NCBI RefSeq assembly: GCF_900105395.1
Contig: NZ_LT629775.1
Location: forward strand, 9,699,501-9,763,500
Source of the DNA: Streptomyces sp. TLI_053
GTDB taxonomy: Bacteria > Actinomycetota > Actinomycetes > Streptomycetales > Streptomycetaceae
DNA length: 64,000 bases
Direction: 5' to 3'
Each line of letters starts with the position of its first letter. Positions within the stretch are counted from its first letter, which is position 1. The position numbers and the translations under genes were made by a program. This document shows positions 34,963-44,000 of this stretch, in pieces. The notes under the pieces were generated by a model that saw only the letters and a list, made by a program, of their open reading frames with translations, was not told the DNA's origin and did not search any database.

Positions 34963-35190
34963 CTACCGGTCCCACAGGCTGGGACGCCGGTACAGCCTGG
35001 AAGGCGCTCTCCACTCGGCCAGGCGGCGGCAGTCCAGGGGCGTGAGGGTGATGGTCCGGTCGGGGTCGCGGTCCCACTCGACGGGGAGGCCGACCGCTTC
35101 GAGGGCGGCCACGACCTCGTGGCCGATGGGTCACGGCGCGCGGGCGGTGATGCCCGCCTCCTGCAATGCGGTGGACGCGCAAGTGAGCCG
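34963..35190 (-). pseudogene. C-terminal remnant of a DUF6891-like protein
   Basis: In one frame IGHEVVAALEAVGLPVEWDR leads to TITLTPLDCRRLAEWRAP and RRPSLWDR with TAG at 34963. The preceding codons (ALQEAGITARAP) are in another frame, so an indel lies near 35130. The rest of the gene is missing. The family link rests on the 'GL-VEWDxxPxRxI' pattern. Confidence 0.4.
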
Positions 35191-35258
35191 CTCGCCGCTG
35201 CCACTCCGGCGGCAGTTCCCCTTGCATCCGTGCCTGGGCCGCAGGCGATGCTCCAGCA

Positions 35259-35408
35259 GTTGACGTGTCCCTCGACCGGGCCGGAGTTCCTGCGGAGCGT
35301 GAGGTCGGCCATGACCGCGTCCCAGTCCTTGCGCAGGCTCGAGGCGAAGCCGCGCAGTTCGGGTAGGCAACTGGCCTCGGCATCTGCGGTCCACTGTTCG
35401 AGTTCCTC
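35259..35408 (-). pseudogene. ISL3-type transposase C-terminal fragment
   Basis: The minus strand encodes CLPELRGFASSLRKDWDAV, then MADLTLRRNSGPVEGHVN. It aligns with the end of the intact ISL3 transposase at 37318-38904 (FAGFLRQDLAAVTAGL, EWSSGKVEGNVN). Similarity stops at GPVEGHVN. It is a remnant of a different ISL3 element, not a copy of the intact one. Confidence 0.7.
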
Positions 35409-35766
35409 CCGGTGGGCCCGCGAACCCGAAGTGTCTGCCCGGCGGCAGGCGGGGGCACCTGTTCTCTCTCAACATGCCGACTTGGCAGGGAACGTGTTCG
35501 ACGGGAGGGCCGTGCGCCCGCTGTCCGAGCCCGAGTGCTGGCCGCCGGTCCGGGCGCCGCTCCACGGGATGTGGCGTGATGCGATCATGGTGCCCTCCGA
35601 GCTCGCGGGTACGCCCGATCCGGACGGGACGCATCCTCGCTGCCTCCAGCAGGTGCGGCCCTCGCCCCTCCGGCCTGCCGCCGCCGGCCCGGCCGCCCCG
35701 AGTCGCCGTCGCCGGCGCCCGGACACGCCCTACCGGCGATCGAGGGATTGTTCGGTGATCGAGGCG

Positions 35767-36522
35767 TCACGGAACTAGATAACTCGAGACTACTGTTTCG
35801 CTCCCTGTATCCCTGGCGCCTACGTCAATCCTGTCCCAGGTGGCAAACCCCGACCACGAGAGATCAGTCGAAAATTCACCGTCGCGGTCAGTGTCCACTT
35901 CTGTGTTTCCGTAACTGTACTGGTCGCTCAAGAGGTGGACTGCCCGGTCCACCTTCACTTTCGCTTCCGGTGTAAACCCCGCGCCGAGGACCCTGACGAC
36001 ACGTTCTTCCGTTTGCAGTAATTGTATGGACGGGCTCATCGGGTAAGGGAGGCGGAAATTATAGACAGCCGGATCGATCCCGTGGCCGTCATGCCCTCCG
36101 CCTGTAGGGCATCTACCCTTGTCGTCGAATCCGTCGAAATAGAGGGACTGACAGTTCCAGCAGTTGCGCCAGCCGGGCTGGTTCTTGAACGTGTCCTCCC
36201 AAATATCCTCGTGCACGAGGTGGAAGTCATAGGTGAATCCGAAGCCTGAAGTATGGGTGCCGAATTCGGAATACGGGCTAGGGCAGACGCCTTGGTTGGG
36301 TGCATAAAAGAGTACTTGGCAATCCCGGCAGTTCTTCCACTCGTTCTGATAGGTAAAGGGGAGAAATGATGGCGCTTGGTTGTAAGTCAGGGTGAAGTCG
36401 GGTCCCGCCACGCCATGGCCTTCTCCGTCGCTCGGGCAGACCCCCCTGTTGCCGTCACCATGCCCGTTGTAGTATAGGCTCTGGCATTTCCAGCAGTTCC
36501 GCCAGCGGTTCTGTGTCGGCAT
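35767..36522 (-). CDS. Cys-rich triple-repeat protein with Ig-like C-terminus
   Basis: A 251-residue protein from ATG 36522, chosen because AAGGAG precedes it at ideal spacing. Three repeats begin NRWRNCWKCQSLYYNG, NEWKNCRDCQVLFYAP and PGWRNCWNCQSLYFDG. Each has a CxxC pair, a later Cys-Pro and a Gly/His stretch of the type seen in actinobacterial and myxobacterial repeat proteins. The last 90 residues (VVRVLGAGFTPEAKVKVDRA and on) look like a beta-sandwich of IPT/Ig kind. There is no signal peptide. Its GC content is clearly lower than the neighbours, suggesting transfer. A zinc-binding or structural role is likely; the function is unknown. Confidence 0.75.
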   Translation of the reverse strand: MPTQNRWRNCWKCQSLYYNGHGDGNRGVCPSDGEGHGVAGPDFTLTYNQAPSFLPFTYQNEWKNCRDCQVLFYAPNQGVCPSPYSEFGTHTSGFGFTYDFHLVHEDIWEDTFKNQPGWRNCWNCQSLYFDGFDDKGRCPTGGGHDGHGIDPAVYNFRLPYPMSPSIQLLQTEERVVRVLGAGFTPEAKVKVDRAVHLLSDQYSYGNTEVDTDRDGEFSTDLSWSGFATWDRIDVGARDTGSETVVSSYLVP

Positions 36523-36585
36523 GAGGAGCTCCTTGCTCGCTGTGGTGAATTTCTGGTGCGAACCCGTCCTAAAGTTGCTGGGCAA

Positions 36586-37240
36586 GGTTCCAGAATTTTG
36601 GGGCGCCCACCGGACGCGGCTCGCACCGAGGGCTGATCACCGGATTGTCGGCCCGATCTTGGATGGTCCATGGCGCACGGGTGGCTTCGACGGGACGTTC
36701 GGCATGTAGGACGGGCAGCCCACCACGCGGCGAGTCTGCAATGTTGATCCTTTCGCGGAACCTGTGCTGAGGAGGGTATGCGAAGCAGTTGGCCGGCGGT
36801 CGGTCACGTCCCGCCTGTCGGCGTAAGGGGAGTCGCTCTTTCTATTGGAACGCGCACCGACGCGGGATGCACGTCACCCCGGGTGCTTCTCTGGCAGCAC
36901 TTCGACACTCTGAAGGTCCTCGGTTCAACCACTGAACCAGGACCTTCGGCTTCCTGGGCAGGTCTTGGGCGTATCTGCTGCGCGTCGCCAGCTGCCCACT
37001 CACTGCCTCCCGCTCTACTTCAGAGACGTGACCAGGCCGAAGGGCGGCACCCCGGTCAACACAGGTCGCGCCATGGCGGCCTCCTTCACTTGGTCCGTGC
37101 CGGCTGGCGGAGGCGGATGCTTCACCGCCAGGTTCTCCGCACCGCTCGTGCCGCGCACGCGGGGCTGGGCCGACGGGAGCCCGGAGCGGACGGCGCGGGC
37201 GCGGTGCTTGTCCGGGCGGCTGATGGTGCTCGTTGAAATC
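36586..37240. other. Left flank of the insertion sequence
   Basis: About 650 bases with no convincing gene. Contains a hairpin at 36913-36947. The final bases AAATC (37236-37240) match the bases directly right of the insertion sequence. Confidence 0.4.
36913..36947. terminator. Hairpin, terminator-like
   Basis: GAAGGTCCT-C-GGTTCA pairs with TGAACC-AGGACCTTC across a 5-base loop ACCAC, about 15 bp with one bulged base. No gene obviously ends here on the plus strand; it may belong to a lost gene. Confidence 0.45.
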
Positions 37241-37263
37241 GGCTCTGACCGGAGTTCCGTGAA
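37241..37263 (+). repeat. Left terminal inverted repeat of the insertion sequence
   Basis: 23 bp beginning GGCTCTGACCGGAGTTCC; the exact complement closes the element on the right. Confidence 0.85.
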
Positions 37264-37317
37264 AGACCAGGTCATCGGCGTGAATGCAGGATCGTTTCGC
37301 TGCGGGATGACCTTCAA

Positions 37318-38904
37318 GTGGCTCTCGACTCGATCGAAGATGTGCTGTTCCCCGGAGTGGATGTTGAGCTGGAGCGGGTGACCGCCGGCTCGGACCTGGT
37401 GCTGGTCGAGGCCGCCGCGTGCGGTCCGGCCGTCCGCTGCCCGGACTGCGGGATCCGGGGTAGGCGGGTCCATTCCACGTACTGGCGAACGATGGCCGAG
37501 CGCCCTTTGGCGGGCCGGAAGTTGCTGATACGGCTACGGGTGCGCCGGTACTTCTGCGACCGCGTCCGGTGCGGGCGGCGGACGTTCGTCGAGCAGGTCC
37601 GGGGACTGAGTGAGCGTCACCTGCGCTCCAGCAGCGGGCCGAAGGAGTGGCTGAGGGCTGTCGCCGTCGAGCTCGGCGGCCGGGCCGGCGAGCGGCTGTG
37701 CCGCAAGCTCAGCGTCGGGGTCGGCCGCACCCGACTGCTCGGACTGCTCGTGGCCCCCGACGTGCCTGAACGGGCGCCGCGAGTGCTCGGCGTCGACGAG
37801 TTCGCGTTCCGCCGGGGCCGCACCTACGGCACCCTGCTGGTCGACGTCGAGACGGGCCGCGTCGTCGATGTCCTGCCCGACCGCACGTCGGAGACCTTCG
37901 CCGCCTGGCTGCGCGAGCACCCCGGTGCGGAGATCGTCTGCCGCGACCGCGCCAGCGCCTACACCCGGGCGATCAAGGAAGCCGCGCCGGACGCGATCGA
38001 GGTCGCCGACCGCTGGCACCTGCTGCAGAACCTGTCCGCCGCGGTCGAGAAGACCTGCCACCAGCACCGCGCCTGCCTGCGTAAACACGTCGAACAAGAA
38101 GTGCCTCCCGAGCCGCCGGCGATCGACCTTCCGGTCCTTCAACTGCCCCGCACCCCTATCGTCGAGCGGACCCGCGACCGCTACGCGGACGTGCACCGCC
38201 TGCTGGAACAGAAGTGGACGATCAGCGCGATCGCCCGCCACCTCGGTCTCGACCGCAAGACCGTCCGCCGCTTCAAGACCACATCGCTGGACGAACTCCT
38301 TTCCTCTGCGCGGGAGTTCGGGTCCAGCAGGCAGGGTCTGATCGACCCGTTCAAGCCCTACCTGAACAGTCGGTTCACCGCCGGGTGCACCAGCGCCCAG
38401 CAGCTGTTCCGCGAGATCAGCCAGCGCGGCTACCGGGGCAGCGTCCAGGTCGTCCGCCGCCACGTCGCCTACCTGCGCGAGGGCACCGCCGAACCCGTCC
38501 GCGCGGACATCCCCAGCCCGCGCCGGATCACCTCCTGGATCATGCGGCCGACCGGCACGCTCACTGAACGCGAGCAGGACAGGCTGCTGGACGTCAGGAT
38601 CGCCTGCCCGGACATCGCCCGGGCCTACGACCTGGCCCGATGCTTCCACGACCTCATGACCAACTGCCTCGGCACCCTGCTGCACGACTGGATCCGCCAG
38701 GCCGAGGAGGATGCCCCGGCGCCGGTGCGTTCGTTCGCTGGCTTCCTCCGCCAGGACCTCGCGGCCGTCACCGCCGGCCTCACCCTCGAATGGAGCTCCG
38801 GCAAGGTCGAAGGCAACGTGAACCGGGTCAAAACACTCAAAAGAGCCATGTACGGTCGGGCCTCGTTCCGACTCCTGCGGACCCGAATCCTCACCCGACC
38901 GTGA
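37318..38904 (+). CDS. ISL3-family transposase
   Basis: A 528-residue protein from GTG 37318. Domain order is that of ISL3 transposases: an N-terminal zinc-binding domain (CPDCGIRGRRVHSTYWR near 41-57), a helix-turn-helix, then the DDE nuclease with GVDEFAFRRG, VCRDRASAYTRA and the final Glu in GKVEGNVNRVK. An extra HTH segment (WTISAIARHLGLDRKTVRRF) lies in the middle. It is intact and lies within matching inverted repeats, so probably functional. Confidence 0.92.
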   Translation: MALDSIEDVLFPGVDVELERVTAGSDLVLVEAAACGPAVRCPDCGIRGRRVHSTYWRTMAERPLAGRKLLIRLRVRRYFCDRVRCGRRTFVEQVRGLSERHLRSSSGPKEWLRAVAVELGGRAGERLCRKLSVGVGRTRLLGLLVAPDVPERAPRVLGVDEFAFRRGRTYGTLLVDVETGRVVDVLPDRTSETFAAWLREHPGAEIVCRDRASAYTRAIKEAAPDAIEVADRWHLLQNLSAAVEKTCHQHRACLRKHVEQEVPPEPPAIDLPVLQLPRTPIVERTRDRYADVHRLLEQKWTISAIARHLGLDRKTVRRFKTTSLDELLSSAREFGSSRQGLIDPFKPYLNSRFTAGCTSAQQLFREISQRGYRGSVQVVRRHVAYLREGTAEPVRADIPSPRRITSWIMRPTGTLTEREQDRLLDVRIACPDIARAYDLARCFHDLMTNCLGTLLHDWIRQAEEDAPAPVRSFAGFLRQDLAAVTAGLTLEWSSGKVEGNVNRVKTLKRAMYGRASFRLLRTRILTRP

Positions 38905-38906
38905 GC

Positions 38907-38929
38907 TTCACGGAACTCCGGTCAGAGCC
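38907..38929 (-). repeat. Right terminal inverted repeat of the insertion sequence
   Basis: Exact reverse complement of 37241-37263, starting three bases after the transposase stop codon. Confidence 0.85.
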
Positions 38930-39210
38930 AAATCCAGCGAGCCTCATCACCTCCACCGCTTCCTGCCCGGGCGGGGCGTCGGCGACGGGCAGGCAGGTCC
39001 GAGCGGGCGGGGGTCGCGGTCACCCTCGCACCGTGCCGCGCCGTTCGCAGTCCTGGGGCGGTCAGGTCGAGCGTCGGCTTGGTGGTCCTGCAGACGTGCT
39101 CGATGCCGAATCGCGGAGGGCGGTCCTCCACACGACGCTCTCCGCTGGGCCGGCCACGGCCCAGCGCAGGGACGCGACGGCGGAGTGAGGCGCTTGCGGG
39201 GCTGCGTACC

Positions 39211-39810
39211 TCAGTCCTCGTCGAGCTGGATCAGGATCGCGAAGTACTCGCCGTCGCGCACGTACCAGGTGGCGTCGGGCGGTGTGTTCGTCGCTGGCGT
39301 GGCGGCCGGCGGAGAAGGTGCGCATGGGGGTGGCGTCGATGGCCACCGAGCCGTCCCAGCACTCGTCGATCAACGTGCGGGCGGGGGCGAGGGACGATCC
39401 GACGATGCGGCTGGTGACCTTCACCAGCAGGGCCCGCCGGTGTTTCAGCTGTTCCTGGTCGGCGGCGTGGAGTTCGGTGGCGTGGCTGCGCTTGAGGCGG
39501 TGCTTGGGCAGCGGGGCGGGGTCCACGGCGGCCTCGACGGCGTGGAAGGTGCGCCGCACGGCGAGGTAGACGGCCTCGAAGCCGTCGGCTGTGTCGGGCC
39601 AGGCGGGCAGGGCGAGCTGGGTGCCGGTGCGGTCGGGCAGGGGGGTCGGCGACGTCGGAGAGGATGACGCAGCCGCTGGCGCGTCAAGAGGCCAGCGTCA
39701 TGCCGGTGAGCAGGGCGGTGACGGTGACGGTGCGCGGGCGCCCGGTGGCGGATCTGCGGCGCTGGTCGAGGGCGTGGGTGATGAGGGGGACGGCGCCGGT
39801 GCGCTCGGTA
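39211..39810 (-). pseudogene. Broken DDE transposase remnant
   Basis: Pieces of one transposase lie in three frames: VTVTALLTGMTLAS at the 5' side, then PDTADGFEAVYLAVRRTFHA, SSLAPARTLIDECWDGSVAI and DATPMRTFSAGR, then PDATWYVRDGEYFAILIQLD ending at TGA 39211. At least two frameshifts (near 39640 and 39285) separate them. The second half after WYVRDGEYF is missing. It belongs to a streptomycete transposase type with the motif 'VAIDAT...WYVRxGxY'; I do not assign an IS family. Confidence 0.65.
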
Positions 39811-40112
39811 CGGCGCGGGCGGCGTCTGTGCGGGTGACGCTCTCGCGGCGGGGCTGCAGTCGTCGGCGGGCGCCTTCGGTGAGGTCGGCGTGGGGTGCGG
39901 CTGCGGCGGTTGTCCGGGCAAGCGTTTCTCCGCAGCCCACCGGCCGCCTCACGCGGTAGCCGCGGGCGCGGAGCGCCTGCCCAGGCCTGGGGATTGGCCC
40001 GCCCCAGGGGTTTTTCGTCTGCCATCGGGTGAACAGGTGCGGGGGTCCGTGGCCGGGGGTTCGCCACAGCAAATAGTTCGAATACCAATGAATCTCTTCG
40101 GTGAGGTGAACC

Positions 40113-40979
40113 ATGCCCCTTCCCCGTGTACGGCCGGGCCGGGTCGAGACCCCCAGCTCCCTCAAGCACCACGCCCGCGGGGCACCGCGCCGTTCCGCCG
40201 GGCATGCGGCGCGTCGGCTGAGGCGCTCGGTGGCGGTGGTGGTGCTCGCGGCGGTGGCGGTGGTCGTCCCTGCCGCTCCGCACGCCGTCGCTGCGGCGGG
40301 TGTCAGGGCGGTGCTGGCTCCGCCGCCGGGGTACAACTGCCCCGAGTACTATGCCGCTCCTGCTCCCCAGGGCTGGCCCGGGCCGGGCGACTCCGTCCAG
40401 GACACGCAGCGCGCGGTCCGCTGGGACCTCGACAGTCTCGGCCGCCCCGCCAGGGCTCGCTTCATGCAGCCCAGGAGCCGGGGTAGCTACCAGGGTGACC
40501 AGCGGACCAGTGGTCCCTGCCAGGTGACGGTAGGGCACTACTACGAGACCCGGTGGGGGCAGCCCGCGCTGCCGCCGGTCGCCGCGGGCCCGCCTCCCGG
40601 CAACGGGCAGATGTGGAACGGGGGGCATCTGATCGCCTACACCTACTTCGGGCCCGACACCCGCTACAACCTGGTGCCCCAACTGAAGGGGGTGAACACG
40701 GGGCTGTACAAGCGGTTCGAGAACGCGGCCCGCGCCTGCCTCGCCCCGGTCACTCCGCCCAGGGCGGGCAGCGTCGACGAGTACTCCGTCACCGTCAACT
40801 ACTTCAACGACGCCGCGCACGACCCGCGCTTCCCGCAGTCCTTCGATGTCGCGGTGCGGCTCACAGGCCAGGCCGGGACCGCCCGGGCCGCCGGGAGGAT
40901 CCCGTGGGACGCCCCGTCGGGCAACGGGAGCCAGCTCGCGCAGGATCTGACGGCCGCGAGGACTGCTTCCGGCTGCTGA
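40113..40979 (+). CDS. Secreted DNA/RNA non-specific endonuclease-like protein
   Basis: A 288-residue protein. A long N-terminal signal (RRLRRSVAVVVLAAVAVVV, then PAAPHAVAAA) precedes the mature domain. The motif MWNGGHLIAYTYFGPDTRYN followed by LVPQLKGVN fits the beta-beta-alpha metal endonuclease family, with His in GGHLI as the general base and Asn in RYNLVPQ as a metal ligand. It would cut nucleic acid outside the cell for nutrition or competition. No immunity gene is obvious beside it, which a strictly secreted enzyme would not need. Confidence 0.75.
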   Translation: MPLPRVRPGRVETPSSLKHHARGAPRRSAGHAARRLRRSVAVVVLAAVAVVVPAAPHAVAAAGVRAVLAPPPGYNCPEYYAAPAPQGWPGPGDSVQDTQRAVRWDLDSLGRPARARFMQPRSRGSYQGDQRTSGPCQVTVGHYYETRWGQPALPPVAAGPPPGNGQMWNGGHLIAYTYFGPDTRYNLVPQLKGVNTGLYKRFENAARACLAPVTPPRAGSVDEYSVTVNYFNDAAHDPRFPQSFDVAVRLTGQAGTARAAGRIPWDAPSGNGSQLAQDLTAARTASGC

Positions 40980-41048
40980 GCCGGCGGGGCCCGGGTCCGG
41001 TGCGGTGCACGCCCGGCCCGGGCCCCGGAGGCCGGCTGCCGTCGAGTG

Positions 41049-44000
41049 CTACAGCTTGCCCTCGGCGGTGTTGACGGCGCAGTCCTTGATGTCGTCGCCG
41101 AGGGTGCCGAGCTGGTCCCAGATGAGTTTGGGGGTGTTCTTGAAGTGGTTGATGATGTCCTCGAAGCTGGTGATGCCGAGGTCGTCGACGCTCAGGTCGA
41201 TCTTGGGCAGGTGGCTGCCGGTGAGGGTGACGGTGGCTTTGAGGGCGAGGGAGACGGTGGCCTTGTCCTTGGTGACGGTGAGGGTGAGGCTGCCGGTGGC
41301 GTTGACGTCCAGGACGGTGCCGGTGAGCTTCCAGCTGCTGGGCGCGTCGATGCTGAAGTCGAGGGTGGCGGTGGCCTTGGCGGTGAGGCCGGAGCCGAGG
41401 TCGAGGGCGCAGGCGAGGTCGGCGGTGAAGCCGCCGACCTTGACGTTGAGGTCGAATGCGAAGCCGTCCTTGCCCAGGGAGGCGTCCAGGGCGGCGGAGG
41501 CGCCCAGGAGTTCGACCTTCCCGGACAGGGCGAGGATCTTCTGGGGGGCGTTACCGCTCGTGAGGTTCTTCAGGTCGAGGAGGTAGTGGGGGCCTTTGGC
41601 CTGGTCGGTGGCGCTGGAGAGGGTGAGGAGTTTCGCGATCGTCAGCGGTTTCTCGATCTCGCTGTCGACGTAGATGCCGGTGCGGGTGATCTCGACCTTG
41701 AAGCGCCAGTTGTTGTCGAAGAAGTCGATGTCGCCGGAGGCGAACAGGCCCTGCTGCCATGTGGTCTTGGTGATGTCGTCCTTCCAGCCGCCCGCGTCGG
41801 TGACCAGGCAGACCTCGAGCCGGTGGATGACGATCTTCTTGAGGATGTCGAGCCAGCTCGGCGGGGTAGTGACGAGGGCCGCGATGTCGTGGAGGCTGAC
41901 ACCCTTCTTCGTGTCGGCGGGTTTCAGGGCGAAGTAGAAGACGGTGACCATGGGCGGCTCCACGCTGCCCTTGGCGGTCAGGTCCAGGGTGACGGCGTCG
42001 CCGCCGCTGCCGAAGGTGAGTTCTCCGCCGCCGCCCAGGACGAGCTTGCCGTCCTTGAGGCTGATCTCGACGAAGAAGCCGTTGATGGTGAACCCGTCGA
42101 TGCCGAAGGCGTTCTTCCACGCCGGCGGGCTGTCGTAGAAGTCGGGGCCGGGCAGCGGGGCAGTGCCCCACGCCTCGTGGGGGGCGGGCACCAGGAGCGC
42201 GCAGGGCACGTCGGTGCCGTACGCCCACGGCGGCGGGGCGTCGGTGGCGGCAGCGGGTGGCGCGGTCCACAGGACGGGTACGGGGGTGTGGCCCAGGGCA
42301 GTGAGGTCGCGCAGGAGGTCTTCGAGGGCGGGCGGGGCCGGGGTGAGGACGGCGACGGCGGGCGTGCCCGCTCCGGCGGGGGCCGCTTCGGGGTCGGGGG
42401 TGAGGAGGGTGTAGCCGGGGGCGTCCAGGGCCAGGGCGAGCTGGTGGGGCAGTACCGTTCCGGCGGGGGTGCCGTTGGCCTTCGCGGGTGTGAGGACGAG
42501 TTTCAGGGACAGCGCCCAGCCGCCGGCGGAGGGCTTGCTGGCGGCGCCCTGGCCGGTGAGCTGGAGCTTGGCGCTGCCGGCCGCGGCGGGGAGTTGGAGG
42601 ACGAAGGCGGTGGCGAGGGCGATCTCGTAGGTGGCGGGTCTGACGGTGAGGGTGAGGGCGCCGAACCCGTTGCCGGCCTTGGCGAGGACGGCGGTGAACT
42701 CGGAGTTCTTGATCGGGCTGGTCAGGCGGGCGGTGACGGTGATGCCGCTGGCGCCGGGGAACAGCTGGGTGAGGAAGGCGAGGTCGCCGCCGAAGCCGAG
42801 GGTGGAGAAGAAGGTGAGGCCCTTGCCGACCGTGGCGGGCAGGCCCTTGGGCTTCTTGAGGGTTCCAGTGTCGATGTTCTGCTGGTCGGCGGTGCTGACG
42901 ACCAGTCCGGAGTCGTTGAAGGTGAGGTCGCCGAGGATGGGGAGGTCCTTCGCCCAGGTACCGATGTCGCGGGGGGAGAAGGTCCAGCCGTCCTGCCACA
43001 GGCCCGCGACCAGGACGGTGGTCTTGCCGGTTGTCTCGCCGGCCGGGCGGGTGGCCTTGCCGACGACGGCCAGCGTGTACTTGTCGTAGGTGACGTCTCC
43101 GGAGAGGGCGAGTTCCCAGCCCTGTCCGTACTGCACGCTCGCGGTGGTCTTGCTGAGGGTGATGGCGGGCATGCCGGAGGGCAGGGAGAGTCCGGTGTCG
43201 GCGGCGAGCTGTTTGATGAGGTCGGTCAGTGACACGGTGGGGAACTGGCCGCTCAGGCGGAAGGATCCGGGGATCGCGCAGGCTGCGGTGATCTTGATGC
43301 CGTCGGTGAGGGGCTGGCCGGTGGGGGCGACGACGGCGGTGGCGTTCAGGCTTGCGGTGGTGTTTTTCTTGTCGTGTTGGAGGGCGAAGCCGGCCCGGGT
43401 GAGGGTGATGGTTGCGGCGCCGAGTTCGAGCGTGGCGTTGGTGTCGGCGTCGGCCGCCACGCTGAACGTGCCCTTGGTGGGGGTGACCTCGCCCCAGAAG
43501 TCGGTGAGGTTGATGGCCGGCATGTGGCCGAGGTCCGTGCTGGGCAGGAAGTGCTGGACGACGTCCTTCAGCGGGACCGGCTTGAGGGTGTCGTCGGTGA
43601 TGGTGAGGGTGCCGGGCGGAACAAGGCCCTCGACGAGGAAGGGGAGCTTGTCGGCGACCTCGAAGCGGGCCCGGACGACGACTTGTACGGTGCGGGTGGA
43701 CTGCAGGGGCTCGAAGACGGACAGTTCCGCGCCGACGCCGGTCAGTTTCAGGTTGCCCTCGGCGATGTCCCAGGTCCGGCCGGGGGCGGAGTCGATGTCG
43801 ACCGTAACCTGCCGCAGGGCCTTGGCCAGGCTTCCGCCGGTGTTCGCGGAGTCGATGGTGATCAGGACGTCGCGCAGCTGCAGGGTGTCGCCGAGGGGGA
43901 AGCCGGCCTTGTCGGCTTTCGTGAGCGCCTTGTCCAGGCCGGCGAAGTCCTTGAGGTCGGAGGCGGCGACCGGATCCTTCGATGGCGCCCCGGTGAGGAT

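Larger units (their letters stand above)
37241..38929 (+). mobile_element. Complete ISL3-type insertion sequence, about 1.69 kb
   Basis: The ends are perfect inverted repeats of 23 bp: 37241-37263 begins GGCTCTGACCGGAGTTCC and 38907-38929 is its complement. The same five bases AAATC flank both sides (37236-37240 and 38930-38934) and look like a target duplication, although ISL3 elements usually give 8 bp. One intact transposase gene fills the interior. The element may still be mobile. Confidence 0.85.

Noticed and set aside
35259..35408. Second copy of the intact ISL3 element
   Set aside because: The protein sequence differs too much (GPVEGHVN against GKVEGNVN and surrounding residues), so it comes from another element.
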